Assembly (NCBI RefSeq): GCF_029961025.1
Contig: NZ_JASBVP010000009.1
Coordinates: forward strand, 36,175 to 100,174
From: Mycobacterium sp.
Lineage (GTDB): Bacteria > Actinomycetota > Actinomycetes > Mycobacteriales > Mycobacteriaceae
Direction of reading: 5' to 3'
DNA: 64,000 nt
Position numbers and translations under genes: made by a program. Shown here piece by piece: positions 1 through 14,101 of the stretch (position 1 is its first letter; each line of letters starts with the position of its first letter). Below the pieces are notes generated by a model, which worked only from the letters and a program-made list of their open reading frames with translations, was not told the DNA's origin and searched no databases.

Positions 1-492
1 CTCCACCCGCGCCACCCGCAGGCCCCACCGCCCGGTCGCCTCGTCGAGCACACCGCGAAGCTGGCTGTTGATCACCTCGCGCGAGGTCAGGGTCTGCTCC
101 AGGGTCATGCCGCCGACGACGTTGCGCAGCGTCGTGGTGGTCAGCTGTTCGACCCCGACGATGTAGTTGCTGATCTCATAGACCGCCGCCTGCGGGTTGG
201 TGACCTGAAAATAGACCACCGTGTCGATGTTGAGGGTCAGGTTGTCCTCGGTGATCACCGGCTGCGGCGGGAACGACACCACCCGCTCGCGCAGGTCGAC
301 CCGGGCCCGGATCCGGTCGATGAACGGCACCAGCAGCGTCAGCTGGCCGCTGACCGTACGGCTGTAGCGGCCCAGCCGTTCGATCACCGCGGCCTCGGCC
401 TGCGGGATCAGCGCGATCGATTTGGCCACCACGATGACGGCGAAAATCACCAGGAAAGCCAGCAACACCAGACCGGTTACCGTAGTGTGCAC
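1..492 (-). CDS. SPFH/stomatin-like membrane protein, partial (Rv1488 type)
   Basis: Partial gene: the first 164 codons are present and the C-terminus runs off the left edge of the window. The start is GTG at 492, preceded by a strong AAGGAGGAA ribosome binding site. Residues about 5-25 form one hydrophobic N-terminal anchor. An SPFH/band-7 domain follows, with readable family stretches such as IPQAEAAVIERLGRYSRTV and NIDTVVYFQVTNPQAAVYEI. SPFH proteins oligomerise at the membrane and scaffold proteases or lipid domains. The gene lies 50 bp downstream of an NfeD-like gene on the same strand. The stomatin/NfeD pairing is widespread in bacteria and supports both calls. The exact role in mycobacteria is not established here. 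Confidence 0.9.
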   Translation of the reverse strand, partial: MHTTVTGLVLLAFLVIFAVIVVAKSIALIPQAEAAVIERLGRYSRTVSGQLTLLVPFIDRIRARVDLRERVVSFPPQPVITEDNLTLNIDTVVYFQVTNPQAAVYEISNYIVGVEQLTTTTLRNVVGGMTLEQTLTSREVINSQLRGVLDEATGRWGLRVARVE

Positions 493-542
493 CGTGGTTC
501 CTCCTTGCCGCCGTACGCCGGTTCTTGGCGCCGTCCCCGGCG

Positions 543-977
543 CTAGGCGTTCTTCCAGACCACCGCGGTGGCGCCGTCGATGTGCATCACGGTCACCAGC
601 TCACCGGGCTCATAGACGTCGCCGTCGTTGAACGGCCGCGCCGTCCATACCTGCCCGTCGAGCTTCACCTGGCCTTCGTCCCGGTCGACCCGGCCGACGA
701 CCAGCGCGCTTTTTCCCTCCAGTGCCTGCACGCCGGTCCGCACCCCGCTCGCCGGGGTCAGCCGGCGCCGCAGCGCCGGGCGCACCAGCACCAGCAGCAG
801 CAGCGACACCACCAAAAACACCACCCCGTCGGCCCAGACCGGGGTGCCCAGCAGCCAACTGCCGGCGGCCGCGGCCAGCGCTCCGCCGCCGAGCATCAGC
901 AAAGACATGTCCCCGGTCAGCGCCTCGGCGCCGGCCAGCCCCACCGCGAAGATCAGCCAGATCACGTCCGCGGGCAT
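543..977 (-). CDS. NfeD-family membrane protein (Rv1487 type)
   Basis: 144 residues starting at ATG 977. The first 75 residues carry three hydrophobic segments. A basic linker (RPALRRRL) follows, then a soluble C-terminal domain of about 65 residues with alternating short beta strands ([33 protein letters not shown]). This is the OB-fold layout of the short NfeD/YuaF class. These proteins partner with SPFH proteins, and the SPFH gene lies directly downstream. Function is inferred from family and neighbour only. Confidence 0.88.
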   Translation of the reverse strand: MPADVIWLIFAVGLAGAEALTGDMSLLMLGGGALAAAAGSWLLGTPVWADGVVFLVVSLLLLVLVRPALRRRLTPASGVRTGVQALEGKSALVVGRVDRDEGQVKLDGQVWTARPFNDGDVYEPGELVTVMHIDGATAVVWKNA

Positions 978-1035
978 GCGGCCAGGATATCGCGTGATCA
1001 GCCCGGATCAGGGTGAACAACTAGACTGCGGGATC

Positions 1036-1926
1036 ATGTGGTGCCCCAGTGTCTCGCTGTCGGTGTGGGCCAACGCCTGGCTCGCCGGCAAGGCCGCGCC
1101 CGACGATGTGCTCGACGCTTTATCACGTTGGGCGCCAACACACTCGGTCATCGCTTACGATGCGGTCGCGGCGGGGCACACCGGGCTGCCGTGGCCCGAT
1201 GTCGACGACGCGGGCGCGGTGTCGCTGCTGCAGACGCTGCGGACGGCCGCCGGGCGGTCGGCGACGGCGGCGCCCTCGATCGGCGTGGTGCTGCCGGTGC
1301 CCGGCGATGTGCGCGGACTGCCCGCGGGCACCCAGTTCGAGCGCGACGCGCTGAGCGCCGGTGAGGCGGTGATCGTGAGCGACCCCGTCGATCCCACGGT
1401 GGCCGTCGGGCTGGTTCCGGAGTTCGACGACGCCGACGCGGACCAGCGCACCGGCATTCCCGAATTGCGCGCGCTGTCCTGGACGGTGTATTCGCTGCCC
1501 GGCGCCCCGGCGCCCGACCAGCAGGGGTTGGGCGAGGCCGAATACGCCCTGCGCTCGGCGGTGCGCTCGGCCGCGGACGCGCTGGGCGCCCTCGGCTTCA
1601 GAGACTCCGAGGAGCGCGCCGATCCGCGGGTCCTGATCACGCAACTGCTGGAATCCTCGCGCCGGCACCGGGTTCCCGACCACGCGCCGTCGCGGGCGTT
1701 GCGCGTGCTGGAGAACGCGGCGCACGTCGAGGCGATCATCGCGATCAGCGCCGGGCTGACCCGCGCGCCCGGGGTTGCCGGCACCGCCGGCTGCCTGCCG
1801 ATCCGCACGCTGTCGTCCTCGGAGGCGCAGCTCGCCGGCGAGGCGCTGCGGCCGTTGATCGCCGTGGTCCGCGCGGCACGGATGGCCGCAGTCGGCGCGA
1901 TTCTGCGGTCCGCCTGGCAGGGCTGA
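1036..1926 (+). CDS. Conserved hypothetical protein (Rv1486c type)
   Basis: 296 residues from ATG 1036 (MWCPSVSLS). The reading frame stays open upstream as far as 628, but that part lies antisense to the NfeD gene and looks like shadow, so the ATG is preferred. The protein is soluble, acidic and alanine-rich, with no signal peptide and no motif I can assign. By position and opening sequence it matches the conserved hypothetical Rv1486c of M. tuberculosis. The gene is divergent from nfeD and convergent with hemH, and shares a terminator hairpin with hemH at its stop codon. Function unknown. Confidence 0.8.
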   Translation: MWCPSVSLSVWANAWLAGKAAPDDVLDALSRWAPTHSVIAYDAVAAGHTGLPWPDVDDAGAVSLLQTLRTAAGRSATAAPSIGVVLPVPGDVRGLPAGTQFERDALSAGEAVIVSDPVDPTVAVGLVPEFDDADADQRTGIPELRALSWTVYSLPGAPAPDQQGLGEAEYALRSAVRSAADALGALGFRDSEERADPRVLITQLLESSRRHRVPDHAPSRALRVLENAAHVEAIIAISAGLTRAPGVAGTAGCLPIRTLSSSEAQLAGEALRPLIAVVRAARMAAVGAILRSAWQG

Positions 1927-1944
1927 CGGGCCGATCAGCCCTGC
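1917..1944. terminator. Bidirectional hairpin between convergent genes
   Basis: A perfect 10-bp inverted repeat, GCAGGGCTGA / TCAGCCCTGC, with an 8-nt loop. Its arms contain the TGA stop of the upstream plus-strand gene (1924-1926) and the stop of hemH on the minus strand (1935-1937). No T-tract follows on either side, which is common for mycobacterial terminators. Confidence 0.7.
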
Positions 1945-2963
1945 TGCGCCACACAGTGCGGCGGCCGGCACGACGCGCCGTTGACGCTGGCCGCGCACCC
2001 GGGCACCGGATCGCGGCCCGCCACCCGGGCCGGCGGGCGGCCGTAGCGCAGTTCGTCGATCAGGTCGACGGCCAGCCGGGCCAGCCGCGGGTCGGCGTTC
2101 GGCGTGCCGGCCCGGGCGAACGCCATGCCGGCCGCTTCGGCGAGCGAACGCAGCTCGTGGTCGAGATCCCACACCACCTCGATGTGGTCGGCGACGAAAC
2201 CGATCGGGCAGACGATGACGGCCTTGGTGCCGGCCAGTGCCCGCAGGTGCTCGGCGACATCCGGCCCCAGCCACGGGATCTCCGCCGGCCCCGACCGCGA
2301 CTGCCACACCAAGTCGTAGTCGACGTATCCGGCTGCTTCAGCGACAAGACTTGTGGCATAAGCAACTTGGCGACTGTAAAGCCGGGGGCCGAAGCACTGG
2401 TCGGCGGCCACCGGAACCGAATGCGCGGTGAACACCAGCCGCGCGTCGCCGCGCAGCTCCTCGGGCAGGGTCCCGGCCGCCGCGGCGACGGCGTCGGCGA
2501 ACATCTCGACGAACAGCGGATGGTCGAAGTAGGGGCGCAGCTTCACCAGCTCGGGTGCCCCCAGGCCGGCCACCCGGCGGGCCCGCGCGATGTCCTCGAC
2601 GTACCGGGTGCAGCTGGAATACCCGCTGTACGCCGACGTCGTGAACACCGCTGCCCGGCGAACCTCGTTGTCGCGCATGGTTGCGACGACGTCTTCAACA
2701 TAGGGTGCCCAGTTGCGGTTACCGAAGTACACCGGCATGTCCGAGCCGCGCCCGGCCAGCTCGGCCCGGATCTCGGCGACCAGCGCGCGGTTGATCGCGT
2801 TGAGGGGTGACACCCCGCCGAAATGCAGGTAGTGCCGGGCGACTTCATCGAGGCGCTCCGGCGGCACCCCGCGCCCGCGGGTGACGTTCTCCAGGAAAGG
2901 CCGGACCTGGCGCGGACCCTCCGGACCGCCGAACGACAGCAGCAGGACCGCGTCGAAACACAT
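1935..2963 (-). CDS. hemH: Ferrochelatase (heme biosynthesis)
   Basis: 342 residues, close to the about 344 of M. tuberculosis Rv1485. Ferrochelatase inserts Fe2+ into a porphyrin at a late step of heme synthesis. The protein opens with [17 protein letters not shown]. The family histidine lies in FTAHSVP (H181), and the conserved [16 protein letters not shown] block is present. The C-terminus has cysteines at 323, 332 and 337. Actinobacterial ferrochelatases are known to hold a [2Fe-2S] cluster through C-terminal cysteines, so that feature appears conserved. ATG 2963 is chosen. An in-frame GTG at 2972 overlaps the inhA stop (GTGA) and would add three residues. The gene follows inhA in the fabG1-inhA-hemH operon. 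Confidence 0.95.
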   Translation of the reverse strand: MCFDAVLLLSFGGPEGPRQVRPFLENVTRGRGVPPERLDEVARHYLHFGGVSPLNAINRALVAEIRAELAGRGSDMPVYFGNRNWAPYVEDVVATMRDNEVRRAAVFTTSAYSGYSSCTRYVEDIARARRVAGLGAPELVKLRPYFDHPLFVEMFADAVAAAAGTLPEELRGDARLVFTAHSVPVAADQCFGPRLYSRQVAYATSLVAEAAGYVDYDLVWQSRSGPAEIPWLGPDVAEHLRALAGTKAVIVCPIGFVADHIEVVWDLDHELRSLAEAAGMAFARAGTPNADPRLARLAVDLIDELRYGRPPARVAGRDPVPGCAASVNGASCRPPHCVAQQG

Positions 2964-2968
2964 GGCGC

Positions 2969-3778
2969 TCACAGCAGTTGAGTGTGCGCACCGCCGTCGG
3001 CGTAGATGATGTCCCCGGTGGTGGCCGGCAACCAGTCCGAGAGCACCGCACAGACCGTCTTGGCGACCGGGGTCGCGTCCTTCATGTCCCAGCCGATGGG
3101 CGCCCGCTGGTCCCAGCCCTGTTCGAGCAGGTGCATCTGCTCGCTGGCCTCGGCGCCGAGGGCTCCCCCGACGATCGCGGCCATCGCCAGCGTCCGGATC
3201 GGCCCGGCCGCAACAAGGTTCGATCGCACCTTGTAGCGCCCGGCTTCGCGGGCGACGAACCGGTTCACCGACTCCAGCGCGCTCTTGGCGACCGTCATCC
3301 AGTTGTAAGCCGGCATCGCCCGGCTCGGGTCGAAATCCATGCCCACGATGGCGCTGCCCGGACTCATGATCGGCAGCAGCGCCTTGGCCAGCGACGCGTA
3401 CGAATAGGCCGAGATGTGAATGCCTTTCGCAACGTCCTCGAACGGCGCGTCCAGAAACGGCGAGAGCCCCATCCCGCTGGCCGGCATGTAGCCGATCGAG
3501 TGCACCACCCCGTCGAGCTGGTTGCCCTCGCCGATGACGGCGATCACCCGTTCGGCCAGCGTGGCCAGATGCTCTTCGTTTTGCACGTCGAGTTCCAGCA
3601 GCGGCGGCTTTTGCGGGAGCCGGCCGAGAATGCGGTCGATCAGCCGCAACCGGTCGTAGCCGGTGCACACCAGCTGCGCGCCCTGCTCCTGGGCCACCCG
3701 GGCGATGTGAAACGCGATCGACGCGTCGGTGATGATCCCGGTGACCAGAATTCGCTTGCCTTCCAGCAGTCCTGCCAT
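2969..3778 (-). CDS. inhA: Enoyl-[acyl-carrier-protein] reductase, NADH-dependent
   Basis: 269 residues, the same length as M. tuberculosis InhA. It reduces the 2-trans-enoyl-ACP double bond in FAS-II, which makes meromycolate chains, and is the target of the isoniazid-NAD adduct and of ethionamide. The short-chain dehydrogenase fold is clear, with nucleotide-binding [10 protein letters not shown]. Ile16, Ile21 and Ser94 (VVHSIGYMP) are all the isoniazid-susceptible residues. The active-site Tyr158 ([14 protein letters not shown]) and the following lysine are present. The gene lies 43 bp after fabG1 and directly before hemH. Confidence 0.98.
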   Translation of the reverse strand: MAGLLEGKRILVTGIITDASIAFHIARVAQEQGAQLVCTGYDRLRLIDRILGRLPQKPPLLELDVQNEEHLATLAERVIAVIGEGNQLDGVVHSIGYMPASGMGLSPFLDAPFEDVAKGIHISAYSYASLAKALLPIMSPGSAIVGMDFDPSRAMPAYNWMTVAKSALESVNRFVAREAGRYKVRSNLVAAGPIRTLAMAAIVGGALGAEASEQMHLLEQGWDQRAPIGWDMKDATPVAKTVCAVLSDWLPATTGDIIYADGGAHTQLL

Positions 3779-3821
3779 ATCCGTCCTCGGTTGTGCGAAA
3801 GCCCTTGGGTGCTCCGGGGGC

Positions 3822-4650
<829 letters not shown>

Positions 4651-4703
4651 GCCGGGCCGAAATCGCGTGCCGGGCGACGGCGCCACCGCGCGCCGGTGTG
4701 CCG

Positions 4704-5711
4704 TTACCCGGGCAGCCGCCGGTTGATCAGCAGCGCCGCCAGCCCGGCCAGCGCCAGCACCAGCGAACCCAGCCGCAGCCAGCCGACACTGGCGTCGCCC
4801 TTGATGGTCTCGTAGCCGATCTGCTGCTGCAGGTTCGCATAGACCTGCTTGAGCTCCTGCAGGTTGGAGGCGTTGTAGGCCTGTCCACCGGAGAGCTCGG
4901 CGACCTTTTTCATGGTGGTGTCGTCCACCGGCACCGGCTGGCGCTGGCCGTTGATCTCCACGAAGCCGTAGGGGGTGCCAAACGAGATGGTTGAGATCGG
5001 CACGCCCTGGTCCTTGGCGGTGCGGGCGGCGGTGAAGGCCCCCTTGGGGTTGTCGGGGTTGGTCGGCACGGTTTCCTTGCCGTCGGAGAACAACACGATG
5101 CGCGCCGGCGGCGGGGTGTCGCCGCCGCCGATCACCGCGCCCACCGTGGCGATGGCCTGCAGCGCGGTGAAGATGGCCTCGCCGGTGGCGGTGCGGTCGG
5201 CGAACTGCAGCTTGTCGAGGGCGGCTTTGACCGCCTCCCGGTTGGTCGTCGGTTGCACCAGAACCGTCGCGGTGCCGGCATAGGCGACCAGCCCGAGGTT
5301 GATGCCGGGGGTCAGCTCCCCGGCGAAGTCTTTGGCCGCGATCTCCGCGGCGACCATCCGGTTGGGTTCCACATCGGTGGCCCGCATCGACTGGGACACG
5401 TCGATCACCAGCATGACCACCGCGCGGTTGCGGGGAATGCGGATGTCGTGGGTCGGCCCCGCCATCGCGATCGTCAACAGCAGCAACGAGCACACCAGCA
5501 GCACCGCCGGCAGGTGACGCCACCGGCCGGGCAGATTGGGCGCAACGCGTTCCAGCAGCTCCATGTTGGCGAACCGCAGCATGCGCCGGTGCCGCGCCAC
5601 CTGCATGATGATGTACAGCGCCACCAGCGCGAGCACGACCAGCAGAAACAGGAAAAACCACGGGTGCTCGAAACCGGACAGGGTCATCGGCCCGAGCAGC
5701 GGCAGCGTCAT
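4704..5711 (-). CDS. Membrane-anchored von Willebrand factor A domain protein (Rv1481 type)
   Basis: 335 residues from ATG 5711 ([14 protein letters not shown]). Two hydrophobic segments lie near the N-terminus (about 15-37 and 62-80), then a VWA domain with the metal-ion-dependent adhesion site [12 protein letters not shown], and one C-terminal membrane segment ([20 protein letters not shown]). It is a BatA-type protein. Together with the DUF58 protein and MoxR1 encoded upstream it forms the conserved MoxR-DUF58-VWA module, in which the AAA+ ATPase is thought to act as a chaperone for VWA proteins. The substrate is unknown. The Rv1482c gene that follows in M. tuberculosis is absent. Confidence 0.9.
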   Translation of the reverse strand: MTLPLLGPMTLSGFEHPWFFLFLLVVLALVALYIIMQVARHRRMLRFANMELLERVAPNLPGRWRHLPAVLLVCSLLLLTIAMAGPTHDIRIPRNRAVVMLVIDVSQSMRATDVEPNRMVAAEIAAKDFAGELTPGINLGLVAYAGTATVLVQPTTNREAVKAALDKLQFADRTATGEAIFTALQAIATVGAVIGGGDTPPPARIVLFSDGKETVPTNPDNPKGAFTAARTAKDQGVPISTISFGTPYGFVEINGQRQPVPVDDTTMKKVAELSGGQAYNASNLQELKQVYANLQQQIGYETIKGDASVGWLRLGSLVLALAGLAALLINRRLPG

Positions 5712-5793
5712 GCCGGTCCCGTCGCGGTGGTCATGCCCGCCGGGGTCGCCGACGGTCCGGCGGCGCCCCGGGGCCGGGGGGTCGGCCGCGAGA

Positions 5794-6747
5794 TCATTGC
5801 CGGCCCGCCAGGGCCCCGCGGCGGCGGGACGTGACGAAGCGGACGATGTCGGCGATCCAATCGCGGTCGGTGCGCAGCGACAGCAGCGGTGCCCCGCAGC
5901 CGCGGAAGGTGTTTCTGACGTCGGCGCGGTGCGCGGCCGCCGCCCTGGCGAAATCCTCGCGCAGCTGGGGGTCGATGGTGAACTCCCGAACCACCCCGGA
6001 TTCGGCGTCCTGCAAGACGACTTCGCCGACGTCGGGCAGCTCGACATCACGGGGATCGAGCACCTCGATACCCAGGACTTCGTGACGGCCGGCGATCGCG
6101 CGCAGCGGCCGCGTCCAGTTGATCGGGCCGAGGAAATCGCTGATGATCACCGCCATCCCGCGGCGGCGTTGCGGACGGCGCAGCGCGTCGATGGCCACCG
6201 CCAGATCCCCACGCACCCCGACCGGCGCCCGGGGGGTGGTCGCGATCGTGCGCAGCAGCGTCTGCTCGTGCATCCGCCCGGAGCGCGCCGGAACCCGGGT
6301 CATCGTGGCGCCGGTGGCGATCAGGGCGCCCAGCCGGTTGCCGCCGCCGCTGCTGAGGTAGGTGATCGCGGCCGCCGCCGCCACCGCCAGGTCGCGTTTC
6401 TCGCAGACCGTGGTGCCGAAGTCCAGGCTGGCCGACATGTCGACCACCAGCCAGGTTTCCAGTTCGCGGTCGGCGATCATCTGCCGGACATGGGGGTGGG
6501 TGGTGCGCGCGGTGACCGCCCAATCCATCCGGCGAACGTCATCGCCGGGCTGATACAGCCGCGACTCCCCCGGCTCGGTGCCCGGACCCGGGATCAGGCC
6601 CTGATAGTCACCGTGCAGCATGCCGTCGAGTTTGCGTTTGATCGTCAGCTCGAGGGTGCGCAGTGCGGCCGCGAGCTTCGGGTCGTCGATCCCGCCGCGA
6701 AGCATTGACGGCGGATGCACCACCGCCGGCGTTTTCGACTCCGTCAC
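5794..6747 (-). CDS. DUF58 family protein (Rv1480 type)
   Basis: 317 residues, no signal peptide. The DUF58 core is recognisable by [18 protein letters not shown], followed by a VWA-like stretch [13 protein letters not shown] with a partial metal-binding motif. The start codon overlaps the moxR1 stop by four bases (ATGA), so translation is coupled. DUF58 proteins are the standard second component of MoxR modules; the biochemical role is not known. Confidence 0.9.
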   Translation of the reverse strand: MTESKTPAVVHPPSMLRGGIDDPKLAAALRTLELTIKRKLDGMLHGDYQGLIPGPGTEPGESRLYQPGDDVRRMDWAVTARTTHPHVRQMIADRELETWLVVDMSASLDFGTTVCEKRDLAVAAAAAITYLSSGGGNRLGALIATGATMTRVPARSGRMHEQTLLRTIATTPRAPVGVRGDLAVAIDALRRPQRRRGMAVIISDFLGPINWTRPLRAIAGRHEVLGIEVLDPRDVELPDVGEVVLQDAESGVVREFTIDPQLREDFARAAAAHRADVRNTFRGCGAPLLSLRTDRDWIADIVRFVTSRRRGALAGRQ

Positions 6748-7874
6748 CGCACGCTAGCCGCCCCCGCGGCCTGCATCACCGGAGACACCGCGTGGCCTTG
6801 CTGCGGGACGGCGTTCACCTGCGGCAGCGCGACCGTCTGCAGCACCCGGTTGATGACGATCTCCGGCGAGATTTCATCTGCGAGCGCGTCATAGGTGAGC
6901 ACCAGCCGGTGGCGCAGCACGTCGGGGATGACGTCGATGACGTCTTGCGGGATCACATAGTCGCGGCCCCGCACCAGCGCCAGCGACCGCGAGGCCGCGA
7001 TGATGCCCAGCGAGGCACGCGGGGACGCACCGAAGGCCACCCAGCTCTTGACATCGTTCATGCCGAGCTGCTCGGGCTGACGGGTGGCGAACACGACGCG
7101 CACCACGTAGTCGACCAGCGCATGGTGGACGAAGGTGTTGGCCGCCAGCTCCTGCAGCCGCAGCAAGTCGCCGGTGGTGAGGATCTGCTTGGGTTGCGGG
7201 GGGGTGACGCCCATCCGGTAGATGATCTCACGCTCTTCCTCGGCCGACGGGTAGCCGACGTTGATCTTGAACAGGAAACGGTCCCGCTGGGCTTCCGGCA
7301 GCGGGTAGACGCCCTCGTGCTCGATCGGGTTCTGGGTCGCCATCACCAGGAACGGATTGGGCATCGGGAAGGTCTTGCCGCCGATGGACACGTGGCGTTC
7401 CTGCATCACCTCCAGCAGCGCCGACTGCACCTTGGCGGGAGCCCGGTTGATCTCGTCGGCCAGCAGGAAGTTGACCACCACCGGGCCGAGCTCGGTGTCG
7501 AACTCCTCCTTGCCCTGCCGGTAGATGCGGGTGCCGATGATATCGGTGGGCACCAGGTCCGGGGTGAACTGGATCCGGGCGAACGTTCCGCCGACGACCC
7601 GGGCGAAGGTCTCCACCGCCAGCGTCTTGGCCACCCCGGGAACACCCTCGAGCAGCACGTGGCCTTTGGACAACAAGCCCACCAGCATCCGCTCGACGAG
7701 CTGGTCTTGACCGACGATGATTCGCTTGACCTCGAAGACGGCCCGCTCCAGGGTGTGCACTTCGGCGGCCAGCCCGTTGCCGCCGCCGGGCGCCGCGTGC
7801 GCCGGGGGGGCCGACGGCCCGCCCTGGCCGGAATACCCGCTGGCGCCCGGGGCCAGCCCACCTGCTGATGTCAT
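6744..7874 (-). CDS. moxR1: MoxR-type AAA+ ATPase
   Basis: 376 residues. After a Gly/Pro/Ala-rich N-terminal tail of about 40 residues comes the AAA+ core, with Walker A GVPGVAKT, Walker B LLADEINRAPAKVQ and sensor-like MATQNPIEHEG. MoxR proteins act as chaperones for VWA-domain partners, and two such genes (DUF58 and VWA) follow directly. ATG 7874 is preceded by GGAAGG at good spacing. The 213-bp gap to ripB contains no gene I can support. It includes a TTGAAC that could be a -35 element but no clear -10. Confidence 0.95.
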   Translation of the reverse strand: MTSAGGLAPGASGYSGQGGPSAPPAHAAPGGGNGLAAEVHTLERAVFEVKRIIVGQDQLVERMLVGLLSKGHVLLEGVPGVAKTLAVETFARVVGGTFARIQFTPDLVPTDIIGTRIYRQGKEEFDTELGPVVVNFLLADEINRAPAKVQSALLEVMQERHVSIGGKTFPMPNPFLVMATQNPIEHEGVYPLPEAQRDRFLFKINVGYPSAEEEREIIYRMGVTPPQPKQILTTGDLLRLQELAANTFVHHALVDYVVRVVFATRQPEQLGMNDVKSWVAFGASPRASLGIIAASRSLALVRGRDYVIPQDVIDVIPDVLRHRLVLTYDALADEISPEIVINRVLQTVALPQVNAVPQQGHAVSPVMQAAGAASVR

Positions 7875-8087
7875 CGGCTACTACCTTCCACGGCTCGACC
7901 TTCACAGCACTGCCGAACACGCCTGCTGACCCGATCGGAATCGCGGCCGGCGGCGTGCTCTTGTTCAACTATTCCAGGCGTCGGTGATTCCGTCGACGCG
8001 ATGTCCGCGCGCGCCGGCGGCGACCCGGCCCCCCGGGCGCCCGGCCCCGCCCGTCGGCCCTGTCGCGCCGTCGGGCCGGATACCGGC

Positions 8088-8801
8088 TCAAGACTCGATG
8101 ATCCGGGTGACATACGGGGTCATCCCGGCGGTTCGCACCGGGCTGATGATCACTTTGCCGGCGATGCTGGAGGCCTCTAACATCTGGCCGTTGCCCAAAT
8201 ACAGCGTGACGTGCTGGCTGCCGCCCGGCCCGTAGAAGATCAGGTCGCCGCGCTTGGCCTGCGACGGCGGCACGTGCCGGCCCGCGTTGTACTGGTCACC
8301 GGAAAACCTGGGGATCAGCACGCCGACCCCGGCGAACGCGTAGCGGGTCAATCCCGAGCAATCGAAGCCGACGGTGTCGGCGCCGGAATCCACGCCCTTG
8401 CTCGGCCCCTGCAGGGTGCCGCCGCCCCACGAATACGGCACCCCCAGCTGCGAGGTCCCGCGTTTGATCACGTACTCGACAGCCTGGCGGCCGTACACCC
8501 GCGGGATTCTAGCGGGGCTGGTGCTGGTGGCGGCCGTGGTGCCGGCGATATTCAGGCCCAGGCCGCTCAGGAACTTTCGCCCCAGATCGAGCGTGGTCTG
8601 CGTCGCCTGGGCGGTGGCCGCCATCGAGGCATTGGCGATGGCCACCGGATCCCCCGGAGCGCCCGCGCTGGGCACCGCCGGCAACGTGGGGTCCCAGGCG
8701 CCGGCGTCCGCGGCGGCGGGACCGGGCGACCCGATCAGCACACCGACCGTCACCACCGATGTCAACACCCGGTTGACCAGTCGAAAACCCTTGTGGTCCA
8801 T
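8088..8801 (-). CDS. ripB: Secreted NlpC/P60 peptidoglycan endopeptidase RipB
   Basis: 237 residues. An N-terminal signal peptide (VLTSVVTVGVLIGSPGPAAADA) is followed by a short linker and an NlpC/P60 domain. The nucleophile is Cys in DTVGFDCSGLTRYAF, with catalytic His in GSQHVTLYLGNGQ. The family cleaves the D-Glu/meso-DAP bond in peptide stems. The domain is nearly the same as that of the adjacent ripA, pointing to an old tandem duplication; RipB lacks the N-terminal coiled coil of RipA. Matches Rv1478 in size and order. Confidence 0.95.
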   Translation of the reverse strand: MDHKGFRLVNRVLTSVVTVGVLIGSPGPAAADAGAWDPTLPAVPSAGAPGDPVAIANASMAATAQATQTTLDLGRKFLSGLGLNIAGTTAATSTSPARIPRVYGRQAVEYVIKRGTSQLGVPYSWGGGTLQGPSKGVDSGADTVGFDCSGLTRYAFAGVGVLIPRFSGDQYNAGRHVPPSQAKRGDLIFYGPGGSQHVTLYLGNGQMLEASSIAGKVIISPVRTAGMTPYVTRIIES

Positions 8802-8814
8802 AGATATCCCGACG

Positions 8815-10278
8815 TCAGAATTCGATGTAGCGAACTACGTAGGGGGTCATGCCGCTGGTGCGCACCGGCGCAACCCGCACCGGCACCCCGGTGTCGAAGG
8901 CCTCGAGCATCTGGTTGTTGCCCAGGTAGAGCGTCACGTGCTGGCTGCCGCCGGGGCCGTAGAAGATGACGTCGCCGCGACGCATCTGCGCCGACGGAAT
9001 CTTGCGGCCGAGCTTGTATTGATCACCCGAGTAGTGCGGCAGTTTGATGCCCACCCCGGCGAACGAGTACAGGATCAGACCCGAGCAGTCGAAGCCGACC
9101 GTGTCGGCGCCGGAGCCGATGCCCCGGCTGGGGCCGGCCGCATTGCCACCCCCCCAGGAATACGGCACGCCGATCTGCGACATCCCGCGGCGAATCACGT
9201 ATTCGGAGGCCTGCCGGCCGTACACCCGGGGGATGCGTCCGTTGGTGAACCCGGGGTCGGGGGTGTTGGGTTTGATCAGGCCCACCGACTGCAGAAACTT
9301 GCGCCCCATGTCGGCGGTGACCTGCGACGAGGTCGCCGAGATGCCCAAAACGGTGTTGATGATCGCGACCGGGTCGCCGGGGACGTTGGCGCTGGGCACC
9401 GCCGGCAGCGTGGGATCCCAGCCGGTATCCCACTGGCCGGGGTGGTGATCCGGCGGCGTTCCCGGGCCCGGGGATGCGGGATCCCACCGGTCGGACTCGA
9501 CCCGACCGCCCCCGCCGCGGGCCGGCGCCGCCCAGTTGCGGGCCGCGTCGAGCCTGGCCCGGGCCTCTCGGCGTTCGGCGGCCAGGCGGTCGATCTCCTT
9601 TTGCTGCTCCCCGAACTTGCGCTGGGTGGCGGTCAGGACGGCGACCGCCGCGTCCTGGCTGGCCTGGGCCTCCGCGACGGCCTTGTCGGCTTTCTGCTTG
9701 GCCAGCCGCGCCATCGACTCCTTGTTGACCCGCTCGGTGCGGGCCCGCTGCAGCTGCGCCAGCACGCGGCGGGAACTGGCCGCCAGGGTCTGCCCGGCGG
9801 TCGCGGTGGCGATGACGTCGTCGGGGGTGGCCGCGATCAGGTAGCGATCGGACGGACCGTTGACGTAGGTGGCCGCCGCGAAGGTGTCGAACCGGCGCTG
9901 GGCCGCGGCGATCGCGGTGTTGGCGTCGTCGACGGCCTGCCGGCTGACCTCGACGTCGCGCTGTGCGGCGGCGGCGTTGTCCCGCGCGGTTTGCACGTCG
10001 ACCAAGGCCTTGTTGACCTGCTCCTGCTCGGCTTGGATGGCGGCGCCGAGGCTCTGCAGGCGCTGGTCGGCCTCGGCGACCGCAGCGATCAGGGCGGCCA
10101 GCGTGTCGGGGCCGGTGTCGGGGTCGGCCTTAGCCAGCCCCGGTGCCCGTCCCGGCAGCCCCGCCAGCACGGCCACGCCCACGGCAAAACTCAGGACAAA
10201 ACTGAGGGAAGATGACATCGCGGTCCGCGCGAGCCCGCCGGCCGACTGCACAGCAGGGCCGCGGCAAGTGCGTCTCAT
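8815..10278 (-). CDS. ripA: Septal peptidoglycan endopeptidase RipA
   Basis: 487 residues (M. tuberculosis 472). A signal peptide (residues about 20-50) is followed by a long coiled-coil domain (about 60-250, rich in A, E, Q, R), known in RipA to hold the enzyme inactive. Then comes a Pro/Gly linker and a C-terminal NlpC/P60 domain with the nucleophile in DTVGFDCSGLILYSF and His in GSQHVTLYLGNNQ. RipA splits daughter cells at the septum and is known to act with RpfB. The gene lies 13 bp upstream of ripB and is probably cotranscribed with it. The upstream region (10377-10450) holds GTCAC/GTGAC repeats that may be MtrA sites. Confidence 0.96.
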   Translation of the reverse strand: MRRTCRGPAVQSAGGLARTAMSSSLSFVLSFAVGVAVLAGLPGRAPGLAKADPDTGPDTLAALIAAVAEADQRLQSLGAAIQAEQEQVNKALVDVQTARDNAAAAQRDVEVSRQAVDDANTAIAAAQRRFDTFAAATYVNGPSDRYLIAATPDDVIATATAGQTLAASSRRVLAQLQRARTERVNKESMARLAKQKADKAVAEAQASQDAAVAVLTATQRKFGEQQKEIDRLAAERREARARLDAARNWAAPARGGGGRVESDRWDPASPGPGTPPDHHPGQWDTGWDPTLPAVPSANVPGDPVAIINTVLGISATSSQVTADMGRKFLQSVGLIKPNTPDPGFTNGRIPRVYGRQASEYVIRRGMSQIGVPYSWGGGNAAGPSRGIGSGADTVGFDCSGLILYSFAGVGIKLPHYSGDQYKLGRKIPSAQMRRGDVIFYGPGGSQHVTLYLGNNQMLEAFDTGVPVRVAPVRTSGMTPYVVRYIEF

Positions 10279-10376
10279 TGGACTCGGATCTCCTCTGGCT
10301 CAACCCGAACGGACGGCGCCGGCCCCAGTAGTCACTGGAAGCACGAATTGAACACAAGCATCACTAGAGACCGTAC

Positions 10377-10450
10377 GTCACGAATGACACAAAAGAAACT
10401 TCCGTCACAGACCCAGGCCGGTTAGTGCACGGGCTGTGACCAAACGGTGA
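10377..10450. promoter_or_regulatory. GTCAC/GTGAC repeat cluster upstream of ripA (candidate MtrA sites)
   Basis: The 197-bp gap between ripA and the next gene contains GTCACGAATGAC (10377-10388), GTCACA (10404-10409) and CTGTGACCAAACGGTGA (10434-10450). Read on the minus strand, the last gives TCACC-n5-GTCACAG, two TCAC half-sites about one helical turn apart. MtrA of mycobacteria is known to control ripA and to prefer GTCACAGCG-like repeats. Assignment to MtrA is inference. Confidence 0.4.
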
Positions 10451-10475
10451 TCCGGCGTCGTGGGACGCCCACCGA

Positions 10476-14088
<3,613 letters not shown>

Positions 14089-14101
14089 CGCGGTTCCGGC
14101 T

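Noticed and set aside
7875..8087. Minus-strand open frame in the gap between moxR1 and ripB
   Set aside because: It overlaps both ripB and the moxR1 start and has no conserved sequence or ribosome binding site.
10279..10475. c-di-AMP (ydaO-type) riboswitch upstream of ripA
   Set aside because: The conserved riboswitch blocks are not visible; only GTCAC-type repeats are present.
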